DNA of 64,000 bases from Bdellovibrio sp. GT3 (GTDB lineage Bacteria > Bdellovibrionota > Bdellovibrionia > Bdellovibrionales > Bdellovibrionaceae). The notes below the pieces were generated by a model that was not told the origin of the DNA, ran no database searches, and worked only from the letters and a program-made list of their open reading frames with translations. Shown piece after piece: positions 39,499-47,342 of this stretch. The stretch lies in NCBI RefSeq assembly GCF_037996765.1, contig NZ_JBBNAD010000005.1:1334001-1398000 (forward strand), read 5' to 3'. The first letter of the stretch is position 1, and each line of letters begins with the position of its first letter. The translations under genes and the position numbers were made by a program.

Positions 39499-41082
39499 AT
39501 GCGTTTTAGTCTGGTATCACTGTGTCTCGTGCCATTGGCATTTGCAGCTTGTAAGTCTCAACAGGAAGTAACGGAGAGGGTGCCAGCAGCGGCAAGCTAT
39601 GTGGATCCTCAATATTATGACTATCAAGCTTTGTTCGCAGAGGCTCTGACTTTCCGGGCAAAAGCTTTGCAGTTTGCTCAAGAGAAAAAAATGAATGAAC
39701 GCAGTGATGTGAGCTTTAGCCGCTCCGAAGGGGAGTGGGTGCGCCAAATGGGTGCGGACTACCTTGTGACTCGCAAAAAGCTTTTGGATTATACTCTTCC
39801 AGTGGCTTCTAATTTCGCCAGCCCAAATCAAGTCAAACTGACTCCTTACCTGGGCACGAAGAACGAAGTAAAAGAACGTGTTCGTCCAAAGGATGTTTGG
39901 GAGAAATACCAAATTCTGAGCATTGACCCTAAAGACCCTCAAGGTGAAAAAGAAATCTTCAAAACTCAAATGGCATTGGCATCTGCGCTGATCCTGATGG
40001 ACAACTTCCTGGTCGCAATCCAGCCATACAATAATATTGATTCCATTCGCTATGTGTTGAATTACGACGTCCAGCAGAAGAAAGCCCTGCAGCAGGTTGC
40101 TGACAGTTATACAAATCGTGAGCGTCGTGATCAGATCCGTACTGCAATTGAGTTCGTTGATGGCGTGATGGCGTGGCGTCGTGCTCAAGGCGTTGCAACC
40201 AGTCCTGAAGAAGCCAACCTTTACGGCATGATTCAATCCAGTATCTGGTATGTGGCAGTGAAGAATAATAAAGAGGGCTCCACCTTTGAAGATGCGGTTG
40301 CAAATTTGTGGAATCGACTGACTTCCCGAGGCAAGCGCGGAGCGCGAGTTGTGTCCTATGGTGTGAGTATGGGTTTTGGTAACATGGTGGGTCTGGTTGA
40401 GACTCGTAAAGGTTATCTGTACAACATGTCCTTGAATGAAAAGAACAAGCTTATCGCAGAAATGAAACCATTGGACATTTTGATGGAAAAAACGCCATTC
40501 CGCCTGACCGACAAAATGATTCCAGGTCACTACGGGCACGTTGCGATTTGGCTGGGTACTGAGCAACAACTGAAGGACCTGAGAGTTTGGGACCAAATTC
40601 CAAGCAAAGTGCAGGCTAAGATTCGTTCGGGCCACAGAATTGTCGAGGCCTTGCGCCCGGGAGTTGAGATCAATTCGTTGGATCATTTCCTGAACATCGA
40701 CGATTTCCTGGTTGTTCGTGATAACCGTTCAAATATTACTGACGAGTATCGCAGAAAAGCGATCCTTCAGGCGGTTGCGCAAATCGGTAAAGAATACGAC
40801 TTTAACTTTGACGTGCATACACACACTCGCATTGTTTGCTCGGAGATCGCTTACGTGGTTTTCGACGATGTGAAGTGGCCACTTGCGAACACTTTGATGC
40901 GTTATACGATCAGTCCTGACAACGTTGCGCAGTTGGCAGTAGGCAATCAAAGAATGTTTGATCCCGTGATCATGTATTACGGCGGTCGCCGTGTTTATAA
41001 GGATCTGCCACATTCACTTGAGTTGTTGTTGAAGGCAGATGATGCATCCTACGCTGAGTTTTCAAGATTCCAGGGAATCTAG
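39499..41082 (+). CDS. Lipoprotein with YiiX/YebB-like NlpC/P60-type cysteine hydrolase domain
   Basis: 527 residues. The lipoprotein signal MRFSLVSLCLVPLAFAAC has a lipidated Cys18. An alpha-helical region of about 300 residues follows. The C-terminal domain (about 335-500) has the permuted papain-fold layout of YiiX-type (C92) hydrolases: His347 in YGHVAIWLG and Cys447 in RIVCSEIAYVVF. Expected to cleave amide or ester bonds in the envelope; substrate unknown. ATG 39499 follows GGGGG (39486-39490). It is followed after nine bases by the next lipoprotein gene, and that one by a phospholipase D, forming one operon. Confidence 0.82.
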   Translation: MRFSLVSLCLVPLAFAACKSQQEVTERVPAAASYVDPQYYDYQALFAEALTFRAKALQFAQEKKMNERSDVSFSRSEGEWVRQMGADYLVTRKKLLDYTLPVASNFASPNQVKLTPYLGTKNEVKERVRPKDVWEKYQILSIDPKDPQGEKEIFKTQMALASALILMDNFLVAIQPYNNIDSIRYVLNYDVQQKKALQQVADSYTNRERRDQIRTAIEFVDGVMAWRRAQGVATSPEEANLYGMIQSSIWYVAVKNNKEGSTFEDAVANLWNRLTSRGKRGARVVSYGVSMGFGNMVGLVETRKGYLYNMSLNEKNKLIAEMKPLDILMEKTPFRLTDKMIPGHYGHVAIWLGTEQQLKDLRVWDQIPSKVQAKIRSGHRIVEALRPGVEINSLDHFLNIDDFLVVRDNRSNITDEYRRKAILQAVAQIGKEYDFNFDVHTHTRIVCSEIAYVVFDDVKWPLANTLMRYTISPDNVAQLAVGNQRMFDPVIMYYGGRRVYKDLPHSLELLLKADDASYAEFSRFQGI

Positions 41083-41091
41083 GGGTTCACT

Positions 41092-42276
41092 TTGAAAAAG
41101 CCGTTGATCTTAAGTTTGTGCGCTGCCGTTCTGGCAGTGCACTGTTCGCATAAAGAGGTTCGTAAGCCAAGCAGTTTACCCAATATCTTCACCGAGAGGG
41201 AAACCCAGGCACTGGGGCAGATCCTTGGAGGTGACTCACCGACGGAGAAATTCCGTCGTGTCATGGCGGTCGACTTTAATACCAACGGCGATGCTAAGTA
41301 TCTTTCTGAAAATGCACGCAAATCCATTCAGACTGCGATTGCTGAAACACTGGGGGAGGAAAATCCCCAGCAGGGACTGGCCAAGCTGGCTCTGGGAAAT
41401 GTCAAAACAGAAGTTGTTGAAAACTTCATCAAGACTTTAAAAGTCTACAAGCTGGTCAACCTGGGGTTGCAGTTTGATCTGAACTTCGCTCCAAAACCGT
41501 ATTCCGCAACGTTTGCGCCCGAGCTGTCCAGCAATCAACTGGTTCGCTTGGACGATTTGGGACAGCTAAGTAAGAAATGGGAATTGGATGAGTCGCAGGG
41601 ATTCACCAATCAGATTTATGCGAATTCCTCATTGGTGGGCAAAGCTGAGGATGCAGACTACATAGGCGGTCAGGTCAGCATCTTTGTGGAAATTTTGGAT
41701 ACCAAGCCTAAGCTGGGTCTTCCGAAAATCACTAAGAATGGTGTGAAGGGCTACATCCGATATCGTCGATACTTCCGTTTAAATTCGACAGTGAGTGCTG
41801 GAAATTGTAACGGCTTTTCCAGTGCAGTTACATCCGGTGCCGGTGTGCCGGTGTTTTATACTGTCGATCTTTACAAGAACTTCAATCTTAAGAATTTGAT
41901 TCCAACAGAGGAAACTCTTGAGATCTATCCAGGAATTGTCGCGGCCACTCAAGAGGGGCGTCCGGAGTTGCAACCGGAATCGAGCGAAAAGTATCAGTCT
42001 ATTTCAACCATGCGCTATCACGTGAGCCAAAAGAAAATGGTGGCTCATACCGACTTCGTGGTGAAGAAAATGGTTTACGATTTGAAAAATCGCAAGTTCG
42101 ACGTCGAACGCAGCGAAATTGAAGTGAGTTCTTTCCGGTCTCTGGCCAAGAATCCCAGACCGAGTGAAGAGTCCGAAGCCAAATCGGCGGCTCGCCGCGA
42201 ATTTTTTGGCAAGTGTCAGGGAGTATTGGAAAAGCAACTGATGCTGAATCAAGTGATCCCAGGGGGCATACTATGA
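41092..42276 (+). CDS. Lipoprotein of unknown function between YiiX-like and PLD genes
   Basis: 394 residues. Lipoprotein signal MKKPLILSLCAAVLAVHC (Cys18). After a helical region the middle is beta-rich: GYIRYRRYFRLNSTVSAGNCNGFSSAVTSGAGVPVFYTVDLY. Then comes a long strand-turn region ending in a charged helix. No recognised family. It is the middle gene of a three-gene operon; its stop overlaps the next start (ATGA), so it is probably produced in fixed ratio with the phospholipase and may anchor or regulate it. Confidence 0.72.
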   Translation: MKKPLILSLCAAVLAVHCSHKEVRKPSSLPNIFTERETQALGQILGGDSPTEKFRRVMAVDFNTNGDAKYLSENARKSIQTAIAETLGEENPQQGLAKLALGNVKTEVVENFIKTLKVYKLVNLGLQFDLNFAPKPYSATFAPELSSNQLVRLDDLGQLSKKWELDESQGFTNQIYANSSLVGKAEDADYIGGQVSIFVEILDTKPKLGLPKITKNGVKGYIRYRRYFRLNSTVSAGNCNGFSSAVTSGAGVPVFYTVDLYKNFNLKNLIPTEETLEIYPGIVAATQEGRPELQPESSEKYQSISTMRYHVSQKKMVAHTDFVVKKMVYDLKNRKFDVERSEIEVSSFRSLAKNPRPSEESEAKSAARREFFGKCQGVLEKQLMLNQVIPGGIL

Positions 42277-44324
42277 TGAAGGCGGGCGTACTTGGTGTCG
42301 CATTGTTAATGGCCTCTCCGGTCTTCGCACAGGCGACGCAAGTCTCTTTGAAAGAACGCATCGATGTCATGGACTACTATAAGCAGAATCACGACGTGAT
42401 GTTTTCGGCAGAAGCATGTCGTCGTCCTGAAACGCTGTTAAGCGAGATACGAAAACTTACAGCGAAGGATCAGGAACAGGCCATCTCGTTCGTAAAGAAG
42501 GTTGAAGGTCAGGTCCCGGAGAAGATTCTGTTGCCACTGGTGTATTGGAAATTCATCAAGCCGCAACCCGCGAATGAACAGAAGGTATTGAAATATTGGT
42601 TGCAAACCCGCATTCAGGCGCTTCGCGATTATGCGGATCATCCACTCAAAAAGAACCGCCAGTCTCAAGAGCAGGCCCGTGGTTTGGCCCTCAGCTATTC
42701 CCGTACGGGGAGCCTGAGCATCGCTTCAACACAGTTGCTGGAAAATTTGAAAACGCGATTCCCCGAGATGGACATGTACAGCCTGGTCGCAGGTGGATTT
42801 GTCGCAGGGAATGTGGTGGAGCTGGTCAGTCATAACACGGTTTCCCCCGAGCACATTGACTGGTTCAATGAACGCTCCATTTTTAACGGCGGCAAACTGG
42901 ATTTCACGAAACCTTATATGAAAATGCCAATGTCTGAAAAGGACGAGGGTCATCCCGCCTTTAAAGACCCGATGTTTGCGCGCATTCGTGACATGATTGC
43001 CAGCAGTCAGCAGAGTATCTTCATTGATATCTTTCTGTTTGGTGGAACGATGGGTGGAACATTAAGCAAGTTCTTATTGGATCAGACGTCCCTGAAGTTG
43101 AAAGCAAACCCGAATTTCAAGGTCCTTTTGCTTCATGACTTTGCCACAAACTACAATATGAAAGACGAAATGATGCCGATCTTTCAATATTTGAAGGATC
43201 GTGTTGCCGCGGATCCGGCATTGCGCCCGGCTGTTGTCCTGTTGCAGGCAAATATTCAGCGTCACCCACCGGGGATTCCATTTGGTATAACGAATCTGGT
43301 TCCTAAAACGGATGAAACCTTCAAGGCCCTGGAAAAACGCAATACCTATTATGAATCCAAAATCGATCACAGTAAGGTGATTGTAGTCGATGCCGAAGGC
43401 GATGCGCCTCAGGCTTACTTTGGCTCCAAGAACTGGTCCGATCACAGTGGTGGCTACTACTATGACAATGCCTTGTATGTGAAGGGACCGGCAGCGGCCT
43501 TGGTGCAGGCAGCTTATTACGATGACGTGGATGCGGCACTGACGACAAATCAGCAGGAAAGAAAATGGTTCTATTATAAAGAACAAGGTTTCTCCAATGA
43601 GGCCTATCTGTCCCAGCGTGAAAAGATTTTGAGTTGGTTCAAAGTTAAGAGAACAAGTTACCCGATAGTGGGGAACCAAGTGGTGCGATTGGCGGAAGCC
43701 AATGTTGATGGAAAGATCAAAGACGTTCGCAACATGCTGGTTGATATGATTTCCAAAGCGGAAAAAAATATCTACATGGAGCAATTGTTCATTTACGACC
43801 CTTACATCAACGATGCCCTGATGAAAAGAAAGTCCCAGGTGCCATCACTGAAAATCAGAATCCTGGCAGATCACAACGGAAACTTCGACATGGGTGGATT
43901 GCCTAATACGCTTTACCTTGAGCAGTTGATGGAGCACGGGGTGGAAGTGAAGGCTCGTAAAACTCTGGGATCTGAGGCGCGCTTTCCGAATGGGAAAACC
44001 CAGGTTTACCATCAGGAGAACCATCGCAAGATCACATCGATTGACGGCAAAACGATGATGATTGGATCGTCCAATCTGAATCCGGATACTTTGCAGGGCA
44101 GCTTCCGTGAATTTGGTGCGCAAATTTTCGATACGAAAGAGATTTCGCGCTTTGAACAGGAATTCCTGGCGGCATGGAATGACAAATCGCAAACCGGGCC
44201 TTTCTTTGAAGGGCAGTTGCAGTTGAAAGTTCTGGGGCAGGGGCTGACAGTGGAGCAGTCGAAGTTATTAAATGACCTGGGTGCGGCGATTTTCAGAGCC
44301 AAAGACGATATCGAAAAACGATAA
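42273..44324 (+). CDS. Secreted phospholipase D-like protein with two HKD motifs
   Basis: 683 residues with a signal peptide (MMKAGVLGVALLMASPVFA). Two PLD active-site motifs are visible: HSKVIVVD (His366, Lys368, Asp373), followed by FGSKNWSD, and HRKITSID (His584, Lys586, Asp591), followed by GSSNLNPDT. Both are intact, so the enzyme should be active on phosphodiesters, either phospholipids (cardiolipin-synthase/PLD type) or nucleic acid. An N-terminal region of about 230 residues precedes the PLD domains. Start ATG 42273 or 42276, with AGGGGG upstream and an ATGA overlap with the preceding stop. Confidence 0.9.
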   Translation: MMKAGVLGVALLMASPVFAQATQVSLKERIDVMDYYKQNHDVMFSAEACRRPETLLSEIRKLTAKDQEQAISFVKKVEGQVPEKILLPLVYWKFIKPQPANEQKVLKYWLQTRIQALRDYADHPLKKNRQSQEQARGLALSYSRTGSLSIASTQLLENLKTRFPEMDMYSLVAGGFVAGNVVELVSHNTVSPEHIDWFNERSIFNGGKLDFTKPYMKMPMSEKDEGHPAFKDPMFARIRDMIASSQQSIFIDIFLFGGTMGGTLSKFLLDQTSLKLKANPNFKVLLLHDFATNYNMKDEMMPIFQYLKDRVAADPALRPAVVLLQANIQRHPPGIPFGITNLVPKTDETFKALEKRNTYYESKIDHSKVIVVDAEGDAPQAYFGSKNWSDHSGGYYYDNALYVKGPAAALVQAAYYDDVDAALTTNQQERKWFYYKEQGFSNEAYLSQREKILSWFKVKRTSYPIVGNQVVRLAEANVDGKIKDVRNMLVDMISKAEKNIYMEQLFIYDPYINDALMKRKSQVPSLKIRILADHNGNFDMGGLPNTLYLEQLMEHGVEVKARKTLGSEARFPNGKTQVYHQENHRKITSIDGKTMMIGSSNLNPDTLQGSFREFGAQIFDTKEISRFEQEFLAAWNDKSQTGPFFEGQLQLKVLGQGLTVEQSKLLNDLGAAIFRAKDDIEKR

Positions 44325-44337
44325 TTCTAAAAGACGT

Positions 44338-44356
44338 CCCCGGTTATTTGCCGGGG
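44338..44356 (-). terminator. Hairpin at the rlpA stop codon
   Basis: CCCCGG (44338-44343) and CCGGGG (44351-44356) with the rlpA TAA in the loop. On the minus strand a short T-run (CTTTTAG) follows six bases later. Possible terminator of the rlpA transcript. Confidence 0.45.
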
Positions 44357-44730
44357 ATGGACAAGACTTCTATTTTTACCTGATCCACACCTTTTTGAAT
44401 CATGCCCAATTCCTTGGCGGCAGCTTCTGATACATCAACAATGCGACCTTTTTTGAACGGTCCGCGATCATTAACTCTGACTGTGGTTGATTTGCCCGAA
44501 GTCAGGCTTGTTACTTTGATCATGGAGCCCATGGGCAGGGTGCGGTGTGCCGCCGTTAGCTCTTTCATATTAAAAGTCTCACCACTGGCCGTGCGGTTGC
44601 CGTTGTGACTCTCGCCATACCATGAGGCTTTACCCTGGGCTGTGCTGCCAACACGCAGAGGGTGGGCGCAGCTGGGAAGGCTGAATCCCACAGTTAAAAG
44701 TATAATGAAAATACGTCGGGCCATTTGCAT
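44344..44730 (-). CDS. rlpA: RlpA-family septal ring lytic transglycosylase
   Basis: 128 residues: a signal segment with a possible lipobox (LPSCAHP), then the double-psi beta-barrel of RlpA. The family pattern is GKASWYGESHNGNRTASGETFNM, LTAAHRTLPMGS, VRVNDRGPF with the catalytic Asp, and GRIVDVSEAAAKELGM. There is no SPOR domain, so this is the short form. It would cleave glycan strands stripped of stem peptide, at septa or in prey wall. The start could also be the second ATG (44724); no good ribosome site is visible. Confidence 0.88.
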   Translation of the reverse strand: MQMARRIFIILLTVGFSLPSCAHPLRVGSTAQGKASWYGESHNGNRTASGETFNMKELTAAHRTLPMGSMIKVTSLTSGKSTTVRVNDRGPFKKGRIVDVSEAAAKELGMIQKGVDQVKIEVLSIPGK

Positions 44731-44920
44731 AATATCTTATCGGTACCATGGCTAAGTTGCTTGAAGATACTGGACGATAGCTCGGAATTTGATGGCAAGT
44801 GTTGTCTATAAGCACCACTCGTGTGAAGAAAGCTACAGTTCCGAAGCCCCACAACGCGCAGCCCTTGATTGCACAAATTAATTTCTTGGAGGAAAATCAT
44901 AGGGGTACAGGAGATTTCAT

Positions 44921-46039
44921 ATGAGCATTCAACAAGTTCCATTTATTACTTTGAACCGTTTTGAACCTGGTTTCCGCGATGAATTTTTGGCAGGCGTTGC
45001 CAACCTTTTTGATAAAACTCAATTCGTTGGTGGTCCGATCGTTGGCGAGATGGAAGCCAATTTGGCAACTTACACTAAATCCAAACACGCTATCGGTTGT
45101 GCGAACGGCACTGATGCGATTCAAATCGCACTTCGCGCTGTGGGTGTTGAAAAGAACGATAAAGTTCTGGTTCCGGATATGACTTTCTGGGCGACATTCG
45201 AAGCTGTTGTGAATGTTGGGGCAAATCCTGTGACTGTGGACGTGAACAAACAATTCTGTCACTGGGACCTTGCAACTTTCAAACAAGCGGTCACACAATT
45301 CAAACCTAAAGCGGCTATCATGGTTCACCTTTACGGTTGGGTGACTCCTGAAACAATGGAGATCAGAAAGTTTGCGAAAGAAAACGGCGTAGTGCTGATC
45401 GAAGACGGTGCTCAGTGTTTTGGTACTGAGATCGACGGTCAATCTGTTGTGGGTACGGCTGAAATCGCGACTACCAGCTTTTATCCAGCGAAAGTTTTGG
45501 GCGCTTCCGGTGACGCCGGCGCTATCTTTACTGGCAACGATACTTACGCAAAGAATTGCCGTACATTGATCAATCATGGTCGTACGGATCACTACTCTCA
45601 CGGTATGATCGGTTGGAATTCCCGTATCGGTGCCTATGAGTCCTTGTTCCTGAACATGTCTTTGAAACACATTGATGCACGTATCAAATCCCGTATGAAC
45701 GCGGTTAAGTTTTACGAGGAGTCATTGCAAGGCTTGCCGCTAAAACCAGTTCGCGCGGCTGCGAATGTAAAAGAGAATGGTTACTGTGCAGTGGCGATGA
45801 TTGAGCCATCTTTGCGTTCGGCTTTGATTGAAAACTTGAAAAAAGCCAACGTGGGTTACGGCACAATCTATCCAGGCGCGATGAGCCTGCAATCCGGTGC
45901 TCAAGGTCACTTGGCGGGCAAAATTGATAATGGCAATGCTCACTACATCTCTCAAGCTGTATTGAACCTTCCATGCTTTGCTTATATCACGCCAGAAGAA
46001 CTTCAGTACGTAGTGGACGTTGTTAAAAAGAGCTTCTAG
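44921..46039 (+). CDS. DegT/DnrJ/EryC1/StrS-family PLP sugar aminotransferase
   Basis: 372 residues, cytosolic. The fold-type I aminotransferase pattern is visible: FVGGPIVGEMEANLATY at the N-terminus, CANGTDAIQIALRA, then VHLYGW, LIEDGAQCFGTEI with the PLP-interacting Asp, and SFYPAKVLGASGDAGAIF with the Schiff-base Lys. Members transfer an amino group to keto-sugar nucleotides for O-antigen or other glycans. It stands alone with a good ribosome site (CAGGAG) and a terminator downstream, away from other glycan genes. Confidence 0.93.
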   Translation: MSIQQVPFITLNRFEPGFRDEFLAGVANLFDKTQFVGGPIVGEMEANLATYTKSKHAIGCANGTDAIQIALRAVGVEKNDKVLVPDMTFWATFEAVVNVGANPVTVDVNKQFCHWDLATFKQAVTQFKPKAAIMVHLYGWVTPETMEIRKFAKENGVVLIEDGAQCFGTEIDGQSVVGTAEIATTSFYPAKVLGASGDAGAIFTGNDTYAKNCRTLINHGRTDHYSHGMIGWNSRIGAYESLFLNMSLKHIDARIKSRMNAVKFYEESLQGLPLKPVRAAANVKENGYCAVAMIEPSLRSALIENLKKANVGYGTIYPGAMSLQSGAQGHLAGKIDNGNAHYISQAVLNLPCFAYITPEELQYVVDVVKKSF

Positions 46040-46071
46040 TTCTGATTTTAACATCAATGCAAAACAAGAAA

Positions 46072-46095
46072 GCCGGGCAAAAACCCGGCTTTTTG
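46072..46095 (+). terminator. Intrinsic terminator after the DegT gene
   Basis: AGCCGGG / CCCGGCT stem (46072-46091) with loop CAAAAA, then TTTTT. Confidence 0.9.
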
Positions 46096-46209
46096 TTATT
46101 GATTCGTGACACAGCACTTCATAAAAACATCCCCGAATGCGCTGCATTCTTCAGGGTTTCCGTTGTGACTTCAAGGGCTTATGGTTAGGCTTTTGGGCGA
46201 GGGGGACTC

Positions 46210-47061
46210 ATGAGATTTTTACTTTCTTTAATTACTGTAATGACGGTTTCTTCACTTGCGCAAGCATTGCCATTGCCGTTTCCAAAAGGACAACAGCAGT
46301 TGCTTTCATTGCCAGCGAACTTTACAGCTGAATACAACTTCGAAGCGATTGTTGGTTTGGATAACTGTTCTGGTTCATTGATTCGTTTCGAAAACTCTCG
46401 CGACACTGACAACGCGATGGTTATGACAAACGGTCACTGCCTGGAAGTCGGCTTTCCGAAACCAGGAACTTTCGTTTATGGCAAACCAAGCCGTCGTACT
46501 TTCAAATTGTTCAACGCAGGAATGCAGGTTGTGGGTCGTTTGACTGCGAACACAATCATTTACGGAACTATGACTAAAACAGACATGGCGATCTATAAGT
46601 TGAATGAAACTTATGGTGAGATCGTTTCCAAGTACGCGGTGAACGCGATGACTTTGGCTTCTCAACGTCCGACTGAAAGAACTCAGATCGAAGTGATCTC
46701 TGGTTACTGGAAGCGTGGCTACGCTTGTGAGATCGAAGCTTTCATCCCACAATTGAAGGAAGCTGGCTACACTTGGGAAGATTCTATTCGCTATTCTCGT
46801 CCGGGCTGCCAAGTGATCGGTGGAACTTCAGGTTCTCCAATCGTTCAAAAAGGCACTCGCACAGTTATCGGTATCAACAACACTGGCAACGAATCCGGTT
46901 ATATGTGTGAGATGAACAATCCATGCGAAGTGGATAAAGACGGTAACCAAAAAGCATATCGTGGTTACTCTTACGGTGAGCAAACTTATTGGGTTTACTC
47001 TTGCTTGAACCAAAACAACGAGATCGACGTTAACGTTCCAGGCTGCCAACTATTCCACTAG
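46210..47061 (+). CDS. Secreted trypsin-like serine protease (second)
   Basis: 283 residues with a signal peptide (MRFLLSLITVMTVSSLAQA). Catalytic triad: His76 in MTNGHC, Asp125 in TDMAIYKL and Ser208 in GGTSGSPIV. The GTSGSP form groups it with V8/glutamyl-endopeptidase-like or bacterial trypsin-like proteases rather than GDSGGP trypsins. Several cysteines may form disulphides (CSGS/GHC; YACEIE; RPGCQ; CEMNNPCEV). It has no lipobox, so it is free in the periplasm or secreted. GAGGGGG precedes the ATG. The stop shares CTAG with the stop of the convergent small gene. Confidence 0.9.
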   Translation: MRFLLSLITVMTVSSLAQALPLPFPKGQQQLLSLPANFTAEYNFEAIVGLDNCSGSLIRFENSRDTDNAMVMTNGHCLEVGFPKPGTFVYGKPSRRTFKLFNAGMQVVGRLTANTIIYGTMTKTDMAIYKLNETYGEIVSKYAVNAMTLASQRPTERTQIEVISGYWKRGYACEIEAFIPQLKEAGYTWEDSIRYSRPGCQVIGGTSGSPIVQKGTRTVIGINNTGNESGYMCEMNNPCEVDKDGNQKAYRGYSYGEQTYWVYSCLNQNNEIDVNVPGCQLFH

Positions 47062-47258
47062 TCGGCTGCTTGTTTCTTCGGATACAGGTCTTCGGTATTT
47101 ACGTTATTTTTTCTGGGAGCACGTTTGTGCTCCTTTTTTTTTGCCGGTCGATCCCATTCGTCTTCGCCGCGCAAACGGCTGATCGTCAGCTCATCCATCT
47201 CTTTGATATATTCATAAGACTTAACAACGGCATCTTTGATTTGACGTAAAATCCGCAT
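47058..47258 (-). CDS. Small basic protein of unknown function
   Basis: 66 residues. An N-terminal amphipathic helix (RILRQIKDAVVKSYEYIKEMDELTISRL) is followed by a highly basic tail (RPAKKKEHKRAPRKNNVN...PKKQAAD). No family recognised. ATG 47258 is used; the frame upstream opens only with TTG. A GGGAGAACC ribosome-like site lies about 10 bases before. A stable hairpin (47281-47314) separates it from the pepF operon upstream on the same strand. Confidence 0.55.
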   Translation of the reverse strand: MRILRQIKDAVVKSYEYIKEMDELTISRLRGEDEWDRPAKKKEHKRAPRKNNVNTEDLYPKKQAAD

Positions 47259-47280
47259 GGGGCTTGGTTCTCCCGTAAGT

Positions 47281-47314
47281 GGTGGAATCACTATTGTAGA
47301 ATAGCAATTCCACC
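47281..47314 (-). other. Long nested hairpin between pepF and the small basic gene
   Basis: GGTGGAAT (47281-47288) / ATTCCACC (47307-47314) with an inner CTATT / AATAG stem, GTAG tetraloop and symmetric CA/CA internal loop: 13 base pairs. No T-run follows on the minus strand. Confidence 0.6.
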
Positions 47315-47342
47315 CTGCGGGATTTTTAATGTTCAACCGGAC

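Noticed and set aside
39517-40686. 389-codon minus-strand open frame opposite the YiiX-like lipoprotein gene
   Set aside because: It has no ribosome site, no signal or domain, and runs antisense to a well-supported gene. It is a codon-bias shadow.
44897-45670. 257-codon minus-strand open frame opposite the DegT aminotransferase gene
   Set aside because: The plus-strand gene has complete aminotransferase motifs; the antisense product has none.
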